Shown here one piece after another: positions 63,459 to 64,000 of a DNA stretch of 64,000 nucleotides. A program made the position numbers and the translations under genes. Position 1 is the stretch's first letter, and the number at the start of each line of letters is the position of its first letter. The notes beneath the pieces are model-generated. The model searched no databases, was not told where the DNA came from, and saw only the letters and a list, made by a program, of their open reading frames with translations. Origin of the DNA: Armatimonadetes bacterium 55-13 (GTDB lineage: Bacteria; Armatimonadota; Fimbriimonadia; Fimbriimonadales; Fimbriimonadaceae); NCBI GenBank assembly GCA_001898035.1, contig MKRX01000015.1:314880-378879 (forward strand), read 5' to 3'.

Positions 63459-63992
63459 TCAATCACCCCCGCTTTCGCATTGGGTTTGGGCCAGCGAAGC
63501 GGGGTTTTCTAATAAGTGGGTTACCCAATAACCCGTATCGTGCCACTCCTCGAACTTGAAGCCTGCGCGGGGGATGGTGCCCAGGTGCTTCATGCCGAAC
63601 GATTCATGCAGCCCTACACTGGCGGGGTTCGGTAAGGTGATTCCTGCCAAAATCGTTCGGAATCCTAATTTCTTCAGTTCTTCGAAAAGCTGTGTATAGA
63701 GCGCCTTTCCGATGCCTTTCCCCTGCCATTCGGGATCGATGTAGACGCCGACTTCCGTGGTGAAGCGATAGGCTTCTCGGGTTTTCCAGGGACCGCTGCG
63801 GGCGAAGCCGACGACGGCGCCATCAATCTCCGCCACGAGCCAGGGGAATTTTCCTTGGGCGAAGTGGAAGGCGCGGAGGGTGTCTTCGGCCTCGATAGGA
63901 GTGAGTCCGAAATGGGCGACGGAGTTGAGGATCGCGTGGTTCTCGATCCGGGTGATGGCGGCGGCGTCTTCGGCAGTGGCGGGGCGGACCAT
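63459..63992 (-). CDS. GNAT N-acetyltransferase, phosphinothricin acetyltransferase-like
   Basis: A 177-residue acetyltransferase. The front MVRPATAEDAAAITRIENHAI and NSVAHFGLTPIEAEDTL are like Pat/MddA enzymes that acetylate phosphinothricin or methionine sulfone. VGVYIDPEWQGKGIGKALY is the acetyl-CoA loop and LPNPASVGLHESFGMKHLG the next block. The C-terminus is slightly longer than usual. The actual substrate is unknown. ATG 63992 lies eight bases inside the window edge, so the gene is complete. Confidence 0.9.
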   Translation of the reverse strand: MVRPATAEDAAAITRIENHAILNSVAHFGLTPIEAEDTLRAFHFAQGKFPWLVAEIDGAVVGFARSGPWKTREAYRFTTEVGVYIDPEWQGKGIGKALYTQLFEELKKLGFRTILAGITLPNPASVGLHESFGMKHLGTIPRAGFKFEEWHDTGYWVTHLLENPASLAQTQCESGGD

Positions 63993-64000
63993 TTTGGGGA

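Overview
The window is a gene-dense stretch of bacterial chromosome at roughly 55% G+C. It holds about 61 protein genes and the RNase P RNA gene. I see no tRNA, rRNA, insertion sequence, prophage or CRISPR array. Protein style and gene mix fit an Armatimonadota bacterium of the Fimbriimonadia type: many S/T/P-rich secreted proteins, DUF5107, beta-helix and PA14 proteins, S26 signal peptidases and a type-A RNase P RNA. That assignment is a judgement from reading the proteins and was not tested by a search.

Layout. 0-5 kb: two VOC-fold proteins, a DUF2156 (MprF-like) acyltransferase and polA. 5.2-6.3 kb: two tandem small type I signal peptidases. 6.5-10.1 kb: a TfoX-N protein, a one-helix membrane protein, an anti-sigma-like zinc-finger membrane protein and a free-standing two-STN periplasmic protein, closed by a strong terminator. 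10.2-14.4 kb: a tightly overlapping series yebC, rhomboid, DUF374 acyltransferase, moaC, moaB, TatD. 14.9-18.9 kb: a DUF5107-TPR protein, then apbE, DUF2271 and PepSY-TM genes that look like an extracytosolic flavin redox module. 19.6-24.8 kb: a 61-residue protein, ppsA, an SDR and a PNPOx-like protein, with a convergent acetyl-CoA hydrolase/CoA-transferase. 25-28 kb: an SGNH hydrolase, unknown proteins and a GNAT.

28-35 kb carries minus-strand secreted proteins (beta-helix/PA14, an unknown protein, S9 peptidase) separated by hairpin- and heptad-repeat-rich intergenic DNA, then a lipoprotein. 35.9-40.9 kb is a repair and RNA-turnover island: recA, recX, rny, an Ada-AlkA fusion and ogt. 41-48 kb is a minus-strand run of M14 peptidase, LCAT-like lipase, Gfo/Idh oxidoreductase and NTF2-like protein. 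48-50 kb is gyrB, alone. 50.5-56.9 kb is a six-gene minus-strand operon: cyclase-like membrane protein, lipB, rnhB, yraN, GH31, ribE. It is followed by rnpB, an M48 peptidase, a solute-binding-protein/permease fusion, a dehalogenase-like hydrolase, metB and a GNAT.

The points I judge most worth following are: the anti-sigma-like plus soluble STN pair; the ApbE/DUF2271/PepSY set; a cyclase domain with both transition-state residues changed; a charged insertion of about 53 residues inside the GyrB TOPRIM domain; heptanucleotide tandem repeats in four intergenic spots; and interlocked stop codons at five of ten convergent gene pairs. I found no defence system or other clearly new multi-gene machine.
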